DNA of 64,000 bases from Paenibacillus profundus (GTDB taxonomy: Bacteria; Bacillota; Bacilli; Paenibacillales; Paenibacillaceae). The stretch is taken from assembly GCF_021369635.1 (NCBI RefSeq), contig NZ_JAJNBZ010000001.1, positions 1-64,000 of the forward strand. The letters run 5' to 3'. A model generated the notes under the pieces. It ran no database searches. It saw only the letters and a program-made list of their open reading frames with translations, and was not told where the DNA came from. The position numbers were made by a program, and so were the translations under genes. Positions 52,951 to 62,622 of the stretch are shown here, piece after piece. Numbering within the stretch: the stretch's first letter is position 1; each line of letters starts with the position of its first letter.

Positions 52951-54768
52951 ATGACGGAACTGCTGTCACGACAAAAGAAAATTCGCAATTTTTGCATTAT
53001 TGCGCACATTGATCACGGGAAGTCTACACTTGCCGATCGAATTTTGGAATACACCGGGGCGTTGACGTCCCGTGAAATGCAAGCCCAAGTGCTCGACAAA
53101 ATGGACTTGGAGCGCGAACGGGGCATTACGATTAAGCTGCAGGCGGTCCGCTTGAACTATAAGGCGGACGACGGTGAGGAATATATTTTGAACTTGATCG
53201 ACACGCCGGGACACGTCGACTTCACGTATGAAGTATCCCGCAGCTTGGCCGCGTGCGAAGGCGCTTTGCTTGTCGTCGACGCCGCACAGGGCATCGAAGC
53301 GCAGACATTGGCTAACGTCTATCTTGCGCTCGACAACGATCTCGAAATAATACCGGTCATCAATAAGATTGACCTGCCAAGTGCAGAGCCGGATCGCGTC
53401 AAGCAGGAGATCGAAGAAGTGATCGGTCTCGATTGCTCGGAAGCGGTGCATGCTTCTGCCAAAGCGGGCATCGGCATTAAGGAAATATTGGAACAGGTCG
53501 TCCAGAAGGTGCCATCGCCGACGGGTAATCCAGAAGAGCCGCTGAAGGCGCTCATATTCGACTCGCACTACGATCCTTACAAAGGCGTTATTGTCTACGT
53601 GCGCGTCGTGGATGGAGCCATCCGCTCCGGCAGCAAGATCAAGATGATGGCGACAGGCAAGACGTTCGAGGTAATCGAGGTCGGCGCCTTTAAGCCGAGC
53701 ATGACGATCGTGGACGAACTGAACGTCGGGGATGTCGGCTTTATCGTGGCAGGCATCAAGAACGTCGGCGACACTCGTGTCGGGGATACGGTGACGGACG
53801 CGAAGAAGCCGACAGTGGAACCGCTGCCTGGCTATCGCCGTATTAACCCGATGGTATTCTGCGGTCTGTATCCGATTGAGACATCGGATTACAATGACTT
53901 GCGGGAAGCGCTCGAGAAGCTGCAATTGAACGACGCTTCGCTCACGTTTGAGCCGGAAACGTCTTCCGCGCTCGGCTTTGGTTTCCGCTGTGGATTTCTA
54001 GGCTTGCTGCATATGGAAATTATCCAAGAGCGCATCGAGCGTGAATTCAACATTCCGCTTATTACGACGGCACCAAGCGTAATTTACCGCGTTACACTGA
54101 CGAATGGCACTACGTTCGACATCGATAATCCGTCTAATTATCCGGAACAGGGCAAGCTTGAGTACGTCGAAGAGCCATATGTCAAAGCTGCCATTATCGT
54201 GCCGAACGATTTTGTCGGAGCTGTTATGGAGCTGTGCCAAGGAAAACGCGGCGAGTTTGTGGATATGCAATATTTGGACACGACGCGTGTCACGATCACA
54301 TATCAGATTCCGTTGGCAGAAATCGTCTATGATTTCTTTGACCAGTTGAAATCAAACACGAAAGGCTATGCATCCTTCGATTATGAGCTGTCAGGATACC
54401 GCCAGTCGAACTTGGTTAAGATGGATATTTTGTTGAATGGAGAGCAGGTTGACGCTTTGTCCGTCATCGTGCACCGTGACCGTTCACATCATCGCGGCAA
54501 GTTGATTTGCGAGAAGTTGCGTGAACTGATTCCGCGCCAAATGTTCGAGGTGCCAATACAAGCAGCTGTCGGAACGAAGATCATGGCTCGGGAAACGGTT
54601 AAAGCAATGCGCAAGAACGTGCTTGCGAAATGTTACGGTGGTGACATTTCGCGTAAGCGCAAGCTGCTGGAGAAGCAGAAAGAAGGGAAGAAGCGCATGA
54701 AGCAGGTCGGCAGCGTTGAGGTGCCGCAGGAAGCGTTCATGGCTGTATTGAAAATTGATGACAAATAA
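52951..54768 (+). CDS. lepA: Elongation factor 4 (LepA)
   Basis: A 605-residue translational GTPase that acts on stalled or assembling ribosomes. G1 is AHIDHGKS, G2 region [10 protein letters not shown]3 DTPGHVD, G4 NKID and G5 SAKAGIG. The C-terminal domain specific to LepA is present ([35 protein letters not shown]). The ATG at 52951 gives the typical N-terminus; longer in-frame starts overlap the promoter region. Confidence 0.97.
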   Translation: MTELLSRQKKIRNFCIIAHIDHGKSTLADRILEYTGALTSREMQAQVLDKMDLERERGITIKLQAVRLNYKADDGEEYILNLIDTPGHVDFTYEVSRSLAACEGALLVVDAAQGIEAQTLANVYLALDNDLEIIPVINKIDLPSAEPDRVKQEIEEVIGLDCSEAVHASAKAGIGIKEILEQVVQKVPSPTGNPEEPLKALIFDSHYDPYKGVIVYVRVVDGAIRSGSKIKMMATGKTFEVIEVGAFKPSMTIVDELNVGDVGFIVAGIKNVGDTRVGDTVTDAKKPTVEPLPGYRRINPMVFCGLYPIETSDYNDLREALEKLQLNDASLTFEPETSSALGFGFRCGFLGLLHMEIIQERIEREFNIPLITTAPSVIYRVTLTNGTTFDIDNPSNYPEQGKLEYVEEPYVKAAIIVPNDFVGAVMELCQGKRGEFVDMQYLDTTRVTITYQIPLAEIVYDFFDQLKSNTKGYASFDYELSGYRQSNLVKMDILLNGEQVDALSVIVHRDRSHHRGKLICEKLRELIPRQMFEVPIQAAVGTKIMARETVKAMRKNVLAKCYGGDISRKRKLLEKQKEGKKRMKQVGSVEVPQEAFMAVLKIDDK

Positions 54769-54777
54769 GTAAAGGGG

Positions 54778-54802
54778 AGGAGGCGGTCGCCTCCTCTTTT
54801 TA
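54778..54802 (+). terminator. Terminator of lepA
   Basis: GAGGAGGCG (54778-54786) and CGCCTCCTC (54789-54797) form a tight hairpin followed by five T. Confidence 0.8.
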
Positions 54803-54870
54803 ATAGATGCGGATCCAAAAGTGTTTTTAGATCGTGCATGATATAGCGATGCGAAAGGAGGGTTCTCGCC

Positions 54871-56073
54871 ATGTCGGCGATTCAACCTTCATTACAACAA
54901 CAACCTTATCCGGCTCATGCTCCACGTGCGCTGTATATTCATATTCCATTTTGCACGAACAAATGCTTTTACTGTGATTTCAACTCCTATGTGCTGAAAG
55001 GTCAGCCAGTGATGGACTACTTGCGGGCGATGGAGCAAGAAATGAAGCATACGGTAGAGCAATGTCCTCCAGATGAGATCGACACGATCTTCGTCGGTGG
55101 CGGAACGCCTACCGTTTTGAAGCCAGATCAAATGGCCTATTTTCTCGATTCAGTGCGGAACGCGTTCCCGAATTGGAGTAAACAGATTGAATTCAGCATG
55201 GAGGCCAATCCCGGCACGACGGATCTCGAGAAGCTGCGCGTCATGCATGCAGGCGGTGTGAATCGGATAAGCTTCGGCGTGCAGTCATTCAACAATAATC
55301 TGCTGCATGAAATTGGAAGGATTCATAACACGGACGATGTGTACCGCAGTATTGAGAATGCGCAGAAAGCGGGCTTTGACAACATGTCCATTGATCTGAT
55401 GTTCGGGCTGCCGAATCAGACGGTGGAGATGCTGGAGCATAGCGTTGAGAAAGCGTTGGAGCTCGATTTGCCGCATTTGTCCATTTACAGCTTGAAGGTG
55501 GAAGAAAATACGCTGTTCCATGCGATGTACCACCGCAATGAGCTGCCGCTTCCTAGCGAAGAAGATGAGCTTGAAATGTACATGGTCATTATGGAACGCA
55601 TGAAAGCGGCGGGGTACGACCAGTACGAAATCAGCAACTTTGCGAAGCCCGGATATGAGAGCCGACATAACACGACTTATTGGCGCAATGAAGATTATTA
55701 TGGTATCGGGGCGGGTGCGCACGGCTATACGAAGAGAGAGCGGCATCTGAACATTAAAGGGGTTACGCCTTATGTGGAGGCATGCCACAATGGGTTGCCG
55801 CGCCTTGATACTTTTTGCATAGATGAGGCCGAGGCGATGGAGGATTTCATGATGGTCGGCCTGCGCTTGCTGGAAGGGGTAAGCAGTGACCGCTTTGCGG
55901 AGCAGTTCGGAGGCGCGCTGCTTGACAAGGTGTTTGCTGCTCCGCTTAAACGGCTGCTGAAGCAAGGATTAATTGAAGTGACATCGGAAGGGTATCGTTT
56001 GACAGAGCAAGGGCTGCTGTTCGGCAACGATGTATTCGGCTCCTTTGTGGGGTTGTTGAGCGGCGAGAAGTGA
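54871..56073 (+). CDS. hemW: HemW, radical SAM heme chaperone
   Basis: A 400-residue radical SAM protein. The 4Fe-4S cysteines are in FCTNKCFYCDF (C-x3-C-x2-C) and GGGTPT the SAM-binding loop. EFSMEANPGT and NRISFGVQSF are conserved. It is related to coproporphyrinogen III oxidase HemN, but the HemW group (with this gene after lepA) acts as a heme chaperone. AAAGGAGGG precedes the ATG. Confidence 0.94.
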   Translation: MSAIQPSLQQQPYPAHAPRALYIHIPFCTNKCFYCDFNSYVLKGQPVMDYLRAMEQEMKHTVEQCPPDEIDTIFVGGGTPTVLKPDQMAYFLDSVRNAFPNWSKQIEFSMEANPGTTDLEKLRVMHAGGVNRISFGVQSFNNNLLHEIGRIHNTDDVYRSIENAQKAGFDNMSIDLMFGLPNQTVEMLEHSVEKALELDLPHLSIYSLKVEENTLFHAMYHRNELPLPSEEDELEMYMVIMERMKAAGYDQYEISNFAKPGYESRHNTTYWRNEDYYGIGAGAHGYTKRERHLNIKGVTPYVEACHNGLPRLDTFCIDEAEAMEDFMMVGLRLLEGVSSDRFAEQFGGALLDKVFAAPLKRLLKQGLIEVTSEGYRLTEQGLLFGNDVFGSFVGLLSGEK

Positions 56074-56150
56074 GCGGTTGAGAGCAACTGTTAGTGTCAT
56101 AGCTTAATACGGAGGCCGGTTGTACCTGCGTTCGGAATAACGTCAACAAC

Positions 56151-56218
56151 AAAAATGTCGCTGCTACGATATAGAAGGCTGCTTCAAGAGCAGACAATAT
56201 CGTGCAGCGGCATTTTTT
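56151..56218. terminator. Bidirectional terminator after hemW
   Basis: AAAAATGTCGCTGC with TACGATAT pairs with ATATCGT with GCAGCGGCATTTTTT, one G-U and one bulge, and the loop holds a further CTGCT/AGCAG hairpin. It separates hemW from the minus-strand small gene. Confidence 0.75.
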
Positions 56219-56334
56219 ATTTACTATGTTGCTGCTTATGAAAATAAGCAGTTAAGCTATTAATTATTTATTTTGGTGAAATAGTAATGGTTTGTAGGGA
56301 GAATGCACGAAAGATGAGTTATTTATTGATTGAT

Positions 56335-56517
56335 TTAGCGCTTTAATACCATCCGCAGCAATAGCGAGATCATAAAAGCCATGCAGAACGACCCGAATAA
56401 GAGGCCGATGAAGGTGACGATAACCATACTTGCAGTAGGATGATATAACTGTGGAATGACCATCATCGTGCTAATCACTGTAAAAAAAAGAGTTAATAGC
56501 GATATCCGTTTTTTCAT
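56335..56517 (-). CDS. Small two-helix membrane protein, unknown
   Basis: A 60-residue hydrophobic protein with a basic N-terminus (MKKR) and two membrane segments (residues 5-24 and 30-55). The ATG at 56517 follows AGGTGATTT; a GTG at 56529 would add four residues. No family recognised. Confidence 0.6.
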   Translation of the reverse strand: MKKRISLLTLFFTVISTMMVIPQLYHPTASMVIVTFIGLLFGSFCMAFMISLLLRMVLKR

Positions 56518-56632
56518 AAGTGAAATCACCTGACCTTATTAATGTAAATCGCTACGCTTAGTATATCCAGATTGAAGATAGACATGTATCGGAATGAACG
56601 GAGCGGGGAGTGCCTCCCAGGTAAAATAATCC

Positions 56633-56661
56633 TTGATAAACTATGCATCATGATGTATATT
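56633..56661 (+). promoter_or_regulatory. Promoter of the acetyltransferase gene
   Basis: TTGATA (56633-56638), 17 bp, TATATT (56656-56661), about 48 bp before the start codon. Confidence 0.65.
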
Positions 56662-56709
56662 CATTCATGAATATTATGTGAGTTACATCACACGCGGAGG
56701 GAAAGTACG

Positions 56710-57171
56710 ATGACAGCCATGGTGAGAAAGGCGACACCAGACGATATTGATACGTTGTTTGAACTTATACAGCATTATGCAGAGCAAGGAATTATGCTTC
56801 CACGTTCCCGAGACATACTTGAGAAGCAACTGGAGCATTTCGTCGTCGCTGAGCTGGGCGGACAAATGGTAGGCTGCGGCTCACTGTGCCAACTGGGCAG
56901 CGACCTTGTCGAAATTCGTTCGCTTGGCATTACACCGGGGCATAAAGGAAAGGGAATCGGTTCATTGCTTGTTGACGAGCTTGTCGCCGAAGCTAAAGAA
57001 CGAGCGATACCCAAGGTAATGGCTTTAACGTACGAGGCCAAATTTTTTCAGAAGAATGGTTTCGACATTGTGCAAAAAGAAATATTCCCGGAGAAAGTAT
57101 GGACCGATTGCGTTCATTGCAAAAAACGGGATTGCTGCGATGAAATAGCTGTCCTCAAAGTACTGAACTGA
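56710..57171 (+). CDS. GNAT acetyltransferase, ArgA-like
   Basis: A 153-residue GNAT enzyme. The acetyl-CoA loop is in GITPGHKGKGIGSLLVDEL (Q/RxxGxG/A type). The N-terminal MVRKATPDDIDTLFELIQHY is typical. The C-terminus carries a cysteine cluster (CVHCKKRDCCDE), which resembles the short N-acetylglutamate synthase-like proteins of Bacillota. GGAGGGAAAG precedes the ATG. Substrate not proven; the operon downstream starts from its own promoter. Confidence 0.8.
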   Translation: MTAMVRKATPDDIDTLFELIQHYAEQGIMLPRSRDILEKQLEHFVVAELGGQMVGCGSLCQLGSDLVEIRSLGITPGHKGKGIGSLLVDELVAEAKERAIPKVMALTYEAKFFQKNGFDIVQKEIFPEKVWTDCVHCKKRDCCDEIAVLKVLN

Positions 57172-57172
57172 C

Positions 57173-57202
57173 TTGACAATCGTCTTGTCCGTTTGGTATT
57201 TT
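57173..57202 (+). promoter_or_regulatory. Promoter of the heat-shock operon
   Basis: TTGACA (57173-57178), 18 bp, TATTTT (57197-57202), just upstream of the CIRCE operator, as usual for HrcA-controlled operons. Confidence 0.65.
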
Positions 57203-57213
57203 TGTTATATCGG

Positions 57214-57240
57214 TTAGCACTCGACTGTGATGAGTGCTAA
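57214..57240 (+). promoter_or_regulatory. CIRCE operator (HrcA binding site)
   Basis: TTAGCACTC, nine bases, GAGTGCTAA: a perfect match to the CIRCE consensus. HrcA represses the operon here; heat releases it. Confidence 0.98.
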
Positions 57241-57276
57241 CGACCGGAGACAACAAGAGACTGAGGAGGGATGCGC

Positions 57277-58305
57277 ATGTTGACGGAACGCCAACGCATG
57301 ATATTGAACGCTATCGTAGATGATTATATTCGTTCCGCGGAACCTGTCGGTTCACGCAGCATTTCGAAACGGGGCGATGTTGGGTATAGCCCGGCTACAA
57401 TTCGAAATGAGATGGCCGATTTGGAAGAACTCGGGTTTCTTGAGCAGCCGCATACGTCTGCAGGGCGCATTCCATCCCATAAAGGCTATCGCTATTATGT
57501 CGACCACCTCGTCCGATTGGATAATTTATCGATCGATGAGGTTGGGCGGTTGAAGTCGGTCTTCGCGGAAAAAATAACAGCAATGGAAGAAATCGTGCAG
57601 CATACGGCTTCCATTCTGTCACAGCTTACGAATTACACGTCGATTGCGTTAGGGCCCGAGGTGTTCAACGCATCGCTTCGCCATTTTCAATTATTGCCGC
57701 TCAATGAAGAGACGGCGGTGGCCATCGTCGTAACGAACACCGGTCATGTGGAGAACAAGACGGTGCCTATTCCGCCGGGCATTTCAGCATCCGAGCTGGA
57801 GAAGGTCGTCAACGTGCTGAATACGAAGCTTGTCGGAGTGCCGCTCTTTAAGCTGCGCGCTCAGCTCTATAATGAAATCGGGCAAGAATTGAGCAAGTAT
57901 GTGTCTCACGTGCAAGAAATGATGACGATGGTCGAGAGCATTCTTGCTGACGACAGCTCGCATCGGGAAGTATACTTGAGTGGGACGACCAATATACTTG
58001 CGCAGCCAGAGTTCCAGGACGTTGACAAGATTAAGACGATATGGGAGCTGCTTGAAGAGACACCAGCTTTGATCAAGGTCGTCGGCTCGGCCCCAACTGG
58101 GATTCAAGTTCGCATCGGGCAAGAGAATTTACATGAAGCGATATCGAATTGCAGCATGATTACGGCAACGTACACGATTGACGGGCAGACGCTCGGAACG
58201 ATTGGAGTATTGGGGCCGACACGGATGGAGTACGGGAAAGTCATTAATATGATGAATCATTTGTCTGGACAATTAGCGCTGTTCATGCGGCGTTGGTATA
58301 AATAA
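57277..58305 (+). CDS. hrcA: Heat-inducible transcription repressor HrcA
   Basis: A 342-residue repressor of CIRCE-controlled genes. The winged-helix N-terminus reads PVGSRSISKR and SPATIRNEMADLEELGFL, with HTSAGRIPSHKGYRYYVDH. The central and C-terminal GAF-like parts include GPTRMEYGKVINMM. The ATG at 57277 follows GAGGAGGG; an ATG at 57271 is too close to it. It is the first gene of the operon with the chaperonin, grpE, dnaK and dnaJ. Confidence 0.96.
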   Translation: MLTERQRMILNAIVDDYIRSAEPVGSRSISKRGDVGYSPATIRNEMADLEELGFLEQPHTSAGRIPSHKGYRYYVDHLVRLDNLSIDEVGRLKSVFAEKITAMEEIVQHTASILSQLTNYTSIALGPEVFNASLRHFQLLPLNEETAVAIVVTNTGHVENKTVPIPPGISASELEKVVNVLNTKLVGVPLFKLRAQLYNEIGQELSKYVSHVQEMMTMVESILADDSSHREVYLSGTTNILAQPEFQDVDKIKTIWELLEETPALIKVVGSAPTGIQVRIGQENLHEAISNCSMITATYTIDGQTLGTIGVLGPTRMEYGKVINMMNHLSGQLALFMRRWYK

Positions 58306-58339
58306 CGTGAATGCATGATGGTGGGAAGGGGCGTCGATC

Positions 58340-59944
58340 ATGACTCAAGGAAACGGGCAAGTGCAAGAGACCGATGAGCGCTACGCGACGCTCCTGAACA
58401 ATGCCGGTGCCGTGCGGGCGCTGTGCGCGGCTGTAGAAGGCACGTTAGGTCCGAAAGGCTTGGATGTGATGCTTGTCGGCGGGGACGGGGACGTCATTAT
58501 TACGAATGATGGGGTGACCATCTTGGAAAAGATGGACGTGTCCCACCCAGCCGCGAAGCTGCTCATTCAAGTCGCGCGCGCGCAACAGAACGAAGTCGGT
58601 GACGGCACGACGACGGCGACGGTGTTGGCCGGCGCACTCGTGCAGGAGGGCGTAGCCCAAGTGACGAAGGGCGTTCCGGCCGCAAAAGTGGTCACAGGCT
58701 TAATGCAGGGCATTGGCGCTGCCACTGAAGCGCTTCGGCAGCGTGCGGTCCGTCTGGAAGGCTGGGATGACGTGCGGCTGCGTCGTGCCGTACATATTGC
58801 AGGACGAGAGCAGGAGGACGTTGTCCGTCTGGTGCTTGAGGCTGGACAGGCGGTGGGCTGGGAACAGCTGCAGGATCCGTATTACCGTTTCGCCGAGACG
58901 ATCGTAGCGCACGAGAAGGCGAAGAACGAATGGTTTCACGGCGTCATGCTGAAGCAGAAGCCGCTGCAGCGAGATTGGCTCCCCGAGCGTAATTGCTGCC
59001 GTGTGCTAGTGCTGCAGGACAGCTTGGAGCCAGATGCGCTCGATGAGCAGCTGCTGACGACAGAGGCTGGCTTCCAGCAGTATATGACGCATCGCGGTGT
59101 ATTTATGCAGCGTCTTGCGCAGCTTCACGAGCTGGGCGTCGGCTTCATCGTACTGGAGCGCGGTATCCATCCGGAAGCGGAACAATTCTGCTTGGACCAC
59201 GATATGATGGTCGTGCAGCGTGTTAGCCGCGAAGATATTGCGCGCGTCTGCCGCCTGACGGGCGGCAAGCCGCTCAAGCGCGCGGCGCTCGCGAAGGATG
59301 CCGCTGTGCTTGAGCCGCTGCTCGGCCGCACCGCCTGCGTGCGCTACGATGAGCGCCTGGAGCGCGTGCGCCTGTATGCCCCGGACTCGCCGGGACATAC
59401 AGGCGATGCCGGTGGAGTCGTCTCCGGCAAGGACCCGACTCCGCCGCGACGCGCGCAGGTGACGCTCATCGTGGGCGCCAGCACGCGCGAGGTCGTGGGC
59501 GAGCGGGCTCGCATCGCCCAGGACGCGGCCGCGGCGCTGCAGGCAGCCGTGCAAGGCGGCGTGCTGCCAGGCGGCGGCACGACGGAGCTGGCGCTCTCGT
59601 ACCGGCTCGAGCGCTACCGCGAAACGGTGCGCGGCATGGAAGCCTTCGGCATTGCCGCAGTCGCGCAGGCGCTGCGCAAGCCAATGGCGCAAATTGTGCT
59701 GAACGCTGGCTTCAATCCGCTGGAGAAGCTGGAAGAAGCCCGTGCTGCGCAGACGGCGGAAGGCAACGAGGCCATCGGCATCGATTGCGACAGCGGAGCG
59801 CTGCTGGACTACGCCCGAGCAGGGATATTCGACCCGGCGACGGTGAAGCTGCACGCCTTGCATGCGGCAGGAGAAGTGGCGGCAGCCGTTCTCCGCATTC
59901 ATACTGTGATTAAGATGAAGCCCGATGCATCGACATCGGCTTGA
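58340..59944 (+). CDS. Archaeal-type (group III) chaperonin subunit
   Basis: A 534-residue TCP-1/Cpn60-family subunit that looks like archaeal thermosomes, not like GroEL. Signatures: [12 protein letters not shown] (from residue 35), [36 protein letters not shown] (GDGTTT at 87-92), [14 protein letters not shown] and a C-terminus [12 protein letters not shown]. These are the ATP-binding and lid-linked motifs of group II chaperonins. The sequence around residues 350-375 ([12 protein letters not shown]) looks like a low-complexity insertion. Archaeal-like chaperonins in the dnaK operon are known from some Bacillota. GC content in its second half is clearly higher than in grpE and dnaK, suggesting separate origin. 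Starts after GGGAAGGGG, 34 bp past hrcA. Confidence 0.92.
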   Translation: MTQGNGQVQETDERYATLLNNAGAVRALCAAVEGTLGPKGLDVMLVGGDGDVIITNDGVTILEKMDVSHPAAKLLIQVARAQQNEVGDGTTTATVLAGALVQEGVAQVTKGVPAAKVVTGLMQGIGAATEALRQRAVRLEGWDDVRLRRAVHIAGREQEDVVRLVLEAGQAVGWEQLQDPYYRFAETIVAHEKAKNEWFHGVMLKQKPLQRDWLPERNCCRVLVLQDSLEPDALDEQLLTTEAGFQQYMTHRGVFMQRLAQLHELGVGFIVLERGIHPEAEQFCLDHDMMVVQRVSREDIARVCRLTGGKPLKRAALAKDAAVLEPLLGRTACVRYDERLERVRLYAPDSPGHTGDAGGVVSGKDPTPPRRAQVTLIVGASTREVVGERARIAQDAAAALQAAVQGGVLPGGGTTELALSYRLERYRETVRGMEAFGIAAVAQALRKPMAQIVLNAGFNPLEKLEEARAAQTAEGNEAIGIDCDSGALLDYARAGIFDPATVKLHALHAAGEVAAAVLRIHTVIKMKPDASTSA

Positions 59945-60006
59945 CATGTTGAAATGAAGATGGTTAGAATTCAATCGGATTTAATTATAAAGGGGAGGTG
60001 AAGGGG

Positions 60007-60606
60007 TTGAACCCAGAACAAGAAGAGATGAAAGTTACCGAAGAAGACATGCAGGCCACTGCTGCCCATGATGAACATAGCAATGAAGCAGATACTGACG
60101 CCTCAGCTTCTGACGCCTGCTCCGGCACACAAGCAGCAGATGAGAGCAATCCGCTCCACACGGAGCTGGAACAAGCGAAAGAACAGGCGGATGAGCATTA
60201 CCAGCGCTATCTGCGTACTCAGGCGGACTTTGATAACTTCCGCCGCCGCACGATGAAGGAGAAAGAAGACCTTGCGAAGTACGCTTCCGCGAAGGTCATC
60301 ACCGAGCTGCTGCCAGTGCTTGACAACTTCGAGCGCGCACTCTCCACAGGCCAAGAGGCTAGCGAGACGGAATCGTTCGTCAAAGGCGTAGACATGATCT
60401 TCCGCCAAATCCAGCAAGTGATGGAGCAGGAAGGCGTCCAGCCGATGAATGCGGTAGGAGAGCAATTCAATCCGGAATACCATCAAGCGATTATGCAGGT
60501 GGAATCGGATGAGTATGAAGAAGGCTTCGTAGTGGAAGAAGTGCAGAAGGGCTATATGCTGAAAGATAAAGTACTGCGCCCGGCAATGGTAAAAGTTAGC
60601 GGCTAG
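60007..60606 (+). CDS. grpE: GrpE nucleotide exchange factor
   Basis: A 199-residue dimeric co-chaperone releasing ADP from DnaK. An acidic, disordered N-terminus (about 1-55) leads to the long helix (EHYQRYLRTQADFDNFRRRT) and the beta domain (GYMLKDKVLRPAMVKVS). The TTG at 60007 lies seven bases after GGAGGTG; a GTG at 59998 is less well placed. Confidence 0.95.
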   Translation: MNPEQEEMKVTEEDMQATAAHDEHSNEADTDASASDACSGTQAADESNPLHTELEQAKEQADEHYQRYLRTQADFDNFRRRTMKEKEDLAKYASAKVITELLPVLDNFERALSTGQEASETESFVKGVDMIFRQIQQVMEQEGVQPMNAVGEQFNPEYHQAIMQVESDEYEEGFVVEEVQKGYMLKDKVLRPAMVKVSG

Positions 60607-60703
60607 CTGCATAGATGAAGCTTGGCTTCGATAATGCCGTAACCGTTAAGTTTAATATATTTTTTGATAAGTGAGCTAGCTAGTTGAGGAGGTTATTTAT
60701 TTT

Positions 60704-62536
60704 ATGAGCAAAGTAATTGGTATTGACTTAGGAACAACTAACTCTTGCGTGGCAGTAATGGAGGGCGGCGAAGCCGTCGTCATCCCGAATCCAGAAGGCG
60801 CGCGTACAACTCCATCCGTCGTGGGCTTCAAGAAAGACGGCGAGCGCGTCGTCGGTGAAACGGCGAAGCGCCAAGCGATTACGAACCCAGATCGCACCGT
60901 AATGTCGATTAAGCGTCACATGGGTACGAGTCATAAGACGACGATTGATGACAAGGACTATACGCCGCAAGAGATTTCCGCAATGATTTTGCAGAAGCTG
61001 AAATCAGACGCAGAAGCTTACTTAGGCCAAACAGTAACGCAAGCGGTTATTACCGTTCCTGCTTACTTCAATGACTCTCAGCGCCAAGCAACGAAGGATG
61101 CGGGTAAAGTTGCAGGCTTGGACGTGCTTCGTATCGTGAACGAGCCGACAGCTGCGGCTCTGGCATATGGTGCAGACAAAGAAGGCGACCATACGATTCT
61201 CGTATATGACTTGGGCGGCGGTACGTTTGACGTATCGATCCTCGAGCTTGGCGACGGCTTCTTCGAAGTAAAAGCGACAAGCGGCGACAACAAATTGGGC
61301 GGTGACGACTTCGACCAAGTCATCATCGATTATCTCGCAGCTGAGTTCAACAAAGAACACGGCATCGACTTAAGAAAAGACAAAGCAGCGGTACAACGTC
61401 TGAAAGATGCTGCGGAAAAAGCGAAAAAAGAATTGTCCGGCGTATTGACGACGACGATCAGCTTGCCGTTTATCACTGTCGTTGATGGCGTGCCTCAGCA
61501 CTTGGAAGTGAACATGACACGTGCCAAATTCGAAGAATTGTCGGCGCAGCTGGTAGAGCGTACGCTCGGACCGACTCGCCAAGCGATGCAGGATGCGGGC
61601 ATGACACCTGCGGACATCGATAAGATCGTTCTCGTTGGTGGTTCCACACGTATTCCTGCCGTTCAAGAAGCGATTAAGAAGCTGACGGGCAAAGATCCTC
61701 ATAAAGGCGTCAACCCGGATGAAGTTGTAGCTTTGGGTGCAGCTGTACAAGCGGGCGTATTGACCGGGGACGTGAAGGATGTCGTATTGCTCGACGTCAC
61801 TCCGCTCTCCCTCGGCATCGAAACAGCTGGCGGCGTATTTACGAAGATGATCGAACGCAACACGACGATCCCGACGAGCAAGTCGCAAATCTTCTCGACG
61901 TATGCTGACAGCCAAACGAGCGTAGAAATTCACGTACTGCAAGGCGAGCGCTCTATGGCGGCGGACAATAAGACGCTGGGACGCTTTATGCTGGCGGACA
62001 TTCCTCCGGCACCACGCGGCGTACCGCAAATCGAAGTTACGTTCGATATCGATGCGAACGGTATCGTAAAAGTGTCTGCGCTTGATAAAGGCACAGGCAA
62101 GAGCCAAAATATTACAATCACGTCTTCTAGCGGCTTGAACGACGAGGAAATCGATCGTATGATGAAAGAAGCAGAATTGCATGCTGAAGAAGACAAAAAA
62201 CGCAAAGAAATGGTCGAAGTGAAGAACACGGCAGACCAATTGGTATATACGACCGAGAAGACGCTGAAAGATTTGGGCGACAAGGTGGAACAAGCTGAAA
62301 TCGATAAAGCGAACGAAGCGAAAGAAAAAGTGAAAACAGCACTCGAAAGCAACGATGTAGACCAAATCAAGGCGGCTACAGAAGAGCTGACGGAAATTGT
62401 ACAGCAATTGTCTGTTAAGCTGTATGAGCAAGCAGCTCAAGCGCAGCAGGCAGAGCAAGGCGCACAAGACGGCGCAGCGAAGAAAGACAACGTCGTTGAT
62501 GCAGATTACGAAGTCGTGGACGAAGACAAGAAATAA
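60704..62536 (+). CDS. dnaK: Chaperone DnaK (Hsp70)
   Basis: A 610-residue Hsp70. ATPase domain: [26 protein letters not shown] and [12 protein letters not shown]. Substrate-binding domain: [11 protein letters not shown] and [13 protein letters not shown]. It lacks the long insertion of Gram-negative DnaK in the first part of the ATPase domain, as in other Bacillota. The C-terminus ends in an acidic [15 protein letters not shown] precedes the ATG. Confidence 0.98.
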   Translation: MSKVIGIDLGTTNSCVAVMEGGEAVVIPNPEGARTTPSVVGFKKDGERVVGETAKRQAITNPDRTVMSIKRHMGTSHKTTIDDKDYTPQEISAMILQKLKSDAEAYLGQTVTQAVITVPAYFNDSQRQATKDAGKVAGLDVLRIVNEPTAAALAYGADKEGDHTILVYDLGGGTFDVSILELGDGFFEVKATSGDNKLGGDDFDQVIIDYLAAEFNKEHGIDLRKDKAAVQRLKDAAEKAKKELSGVLTTTISLPFITVVDGVPQHLEVNMTRAKFEELSAQLVERTLGPTRQAMQDAGMTPADIDKIVLVGGSTRIPAVQEAIKKLTGKDPHKGVNPDEVVALGAAVQAGVLTGDVKDVVLLDVTPLSLGIETAGGVFTKMIERNTTIPTSKSQIFSTYADSQTSVEIHVLQGERSMAADNKTLGRFMLADIPPAPRGVPQIEVTFDIDANGIVKVSALDKGTGKSQNITITSSSGLNDEEIDRMMKEAELHAEEDKKRKEMVEVKNTADQLVYTTEKTLKDLGDKVEQAEIDKANEAKEKVKTALESNDVDQIKAATEELTEIVQQLSVKLYEQAAQAQQAEQGAQDGAAKKDNVVDADYEVVDEDKK

Positions 62537-62551
62537 GCATTCGACGGTCAG

Positions 62552-62589
62552 GTCAAAGCCGGGGTGACTCGGCTTTGACTTTCCTTTTG
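62552..62589 (+). terminator. Hairpin with T-run between dnaK and dnaJ
   Basis: GTCAAAGCCG (62552-62561) and CGGCTTTGAC (62570-62579) form a perfect 10-bp stem, followed by TTTCCTTTT. It likely lowers dnaJ expression compared with dnaK, or marks a processing point. Confidence 0.75.
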
Positions 62590-62622
62590 TAATTCGTGCT
62601 ACAAGTGTATGGGGGTGGAATG

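Noticed and set aside
59006-59974. A 322-codon open frame opposite the chaperonin
   Set aside because: Antisense shadow of a GC-rich gene; Arg/His-rich composition and no start signal.
61370-62467. A 365-codon open frame opposite dnaK
   Set aside because: Antisense shadow caused by dnaK codon bias, a known artefact for this gene.
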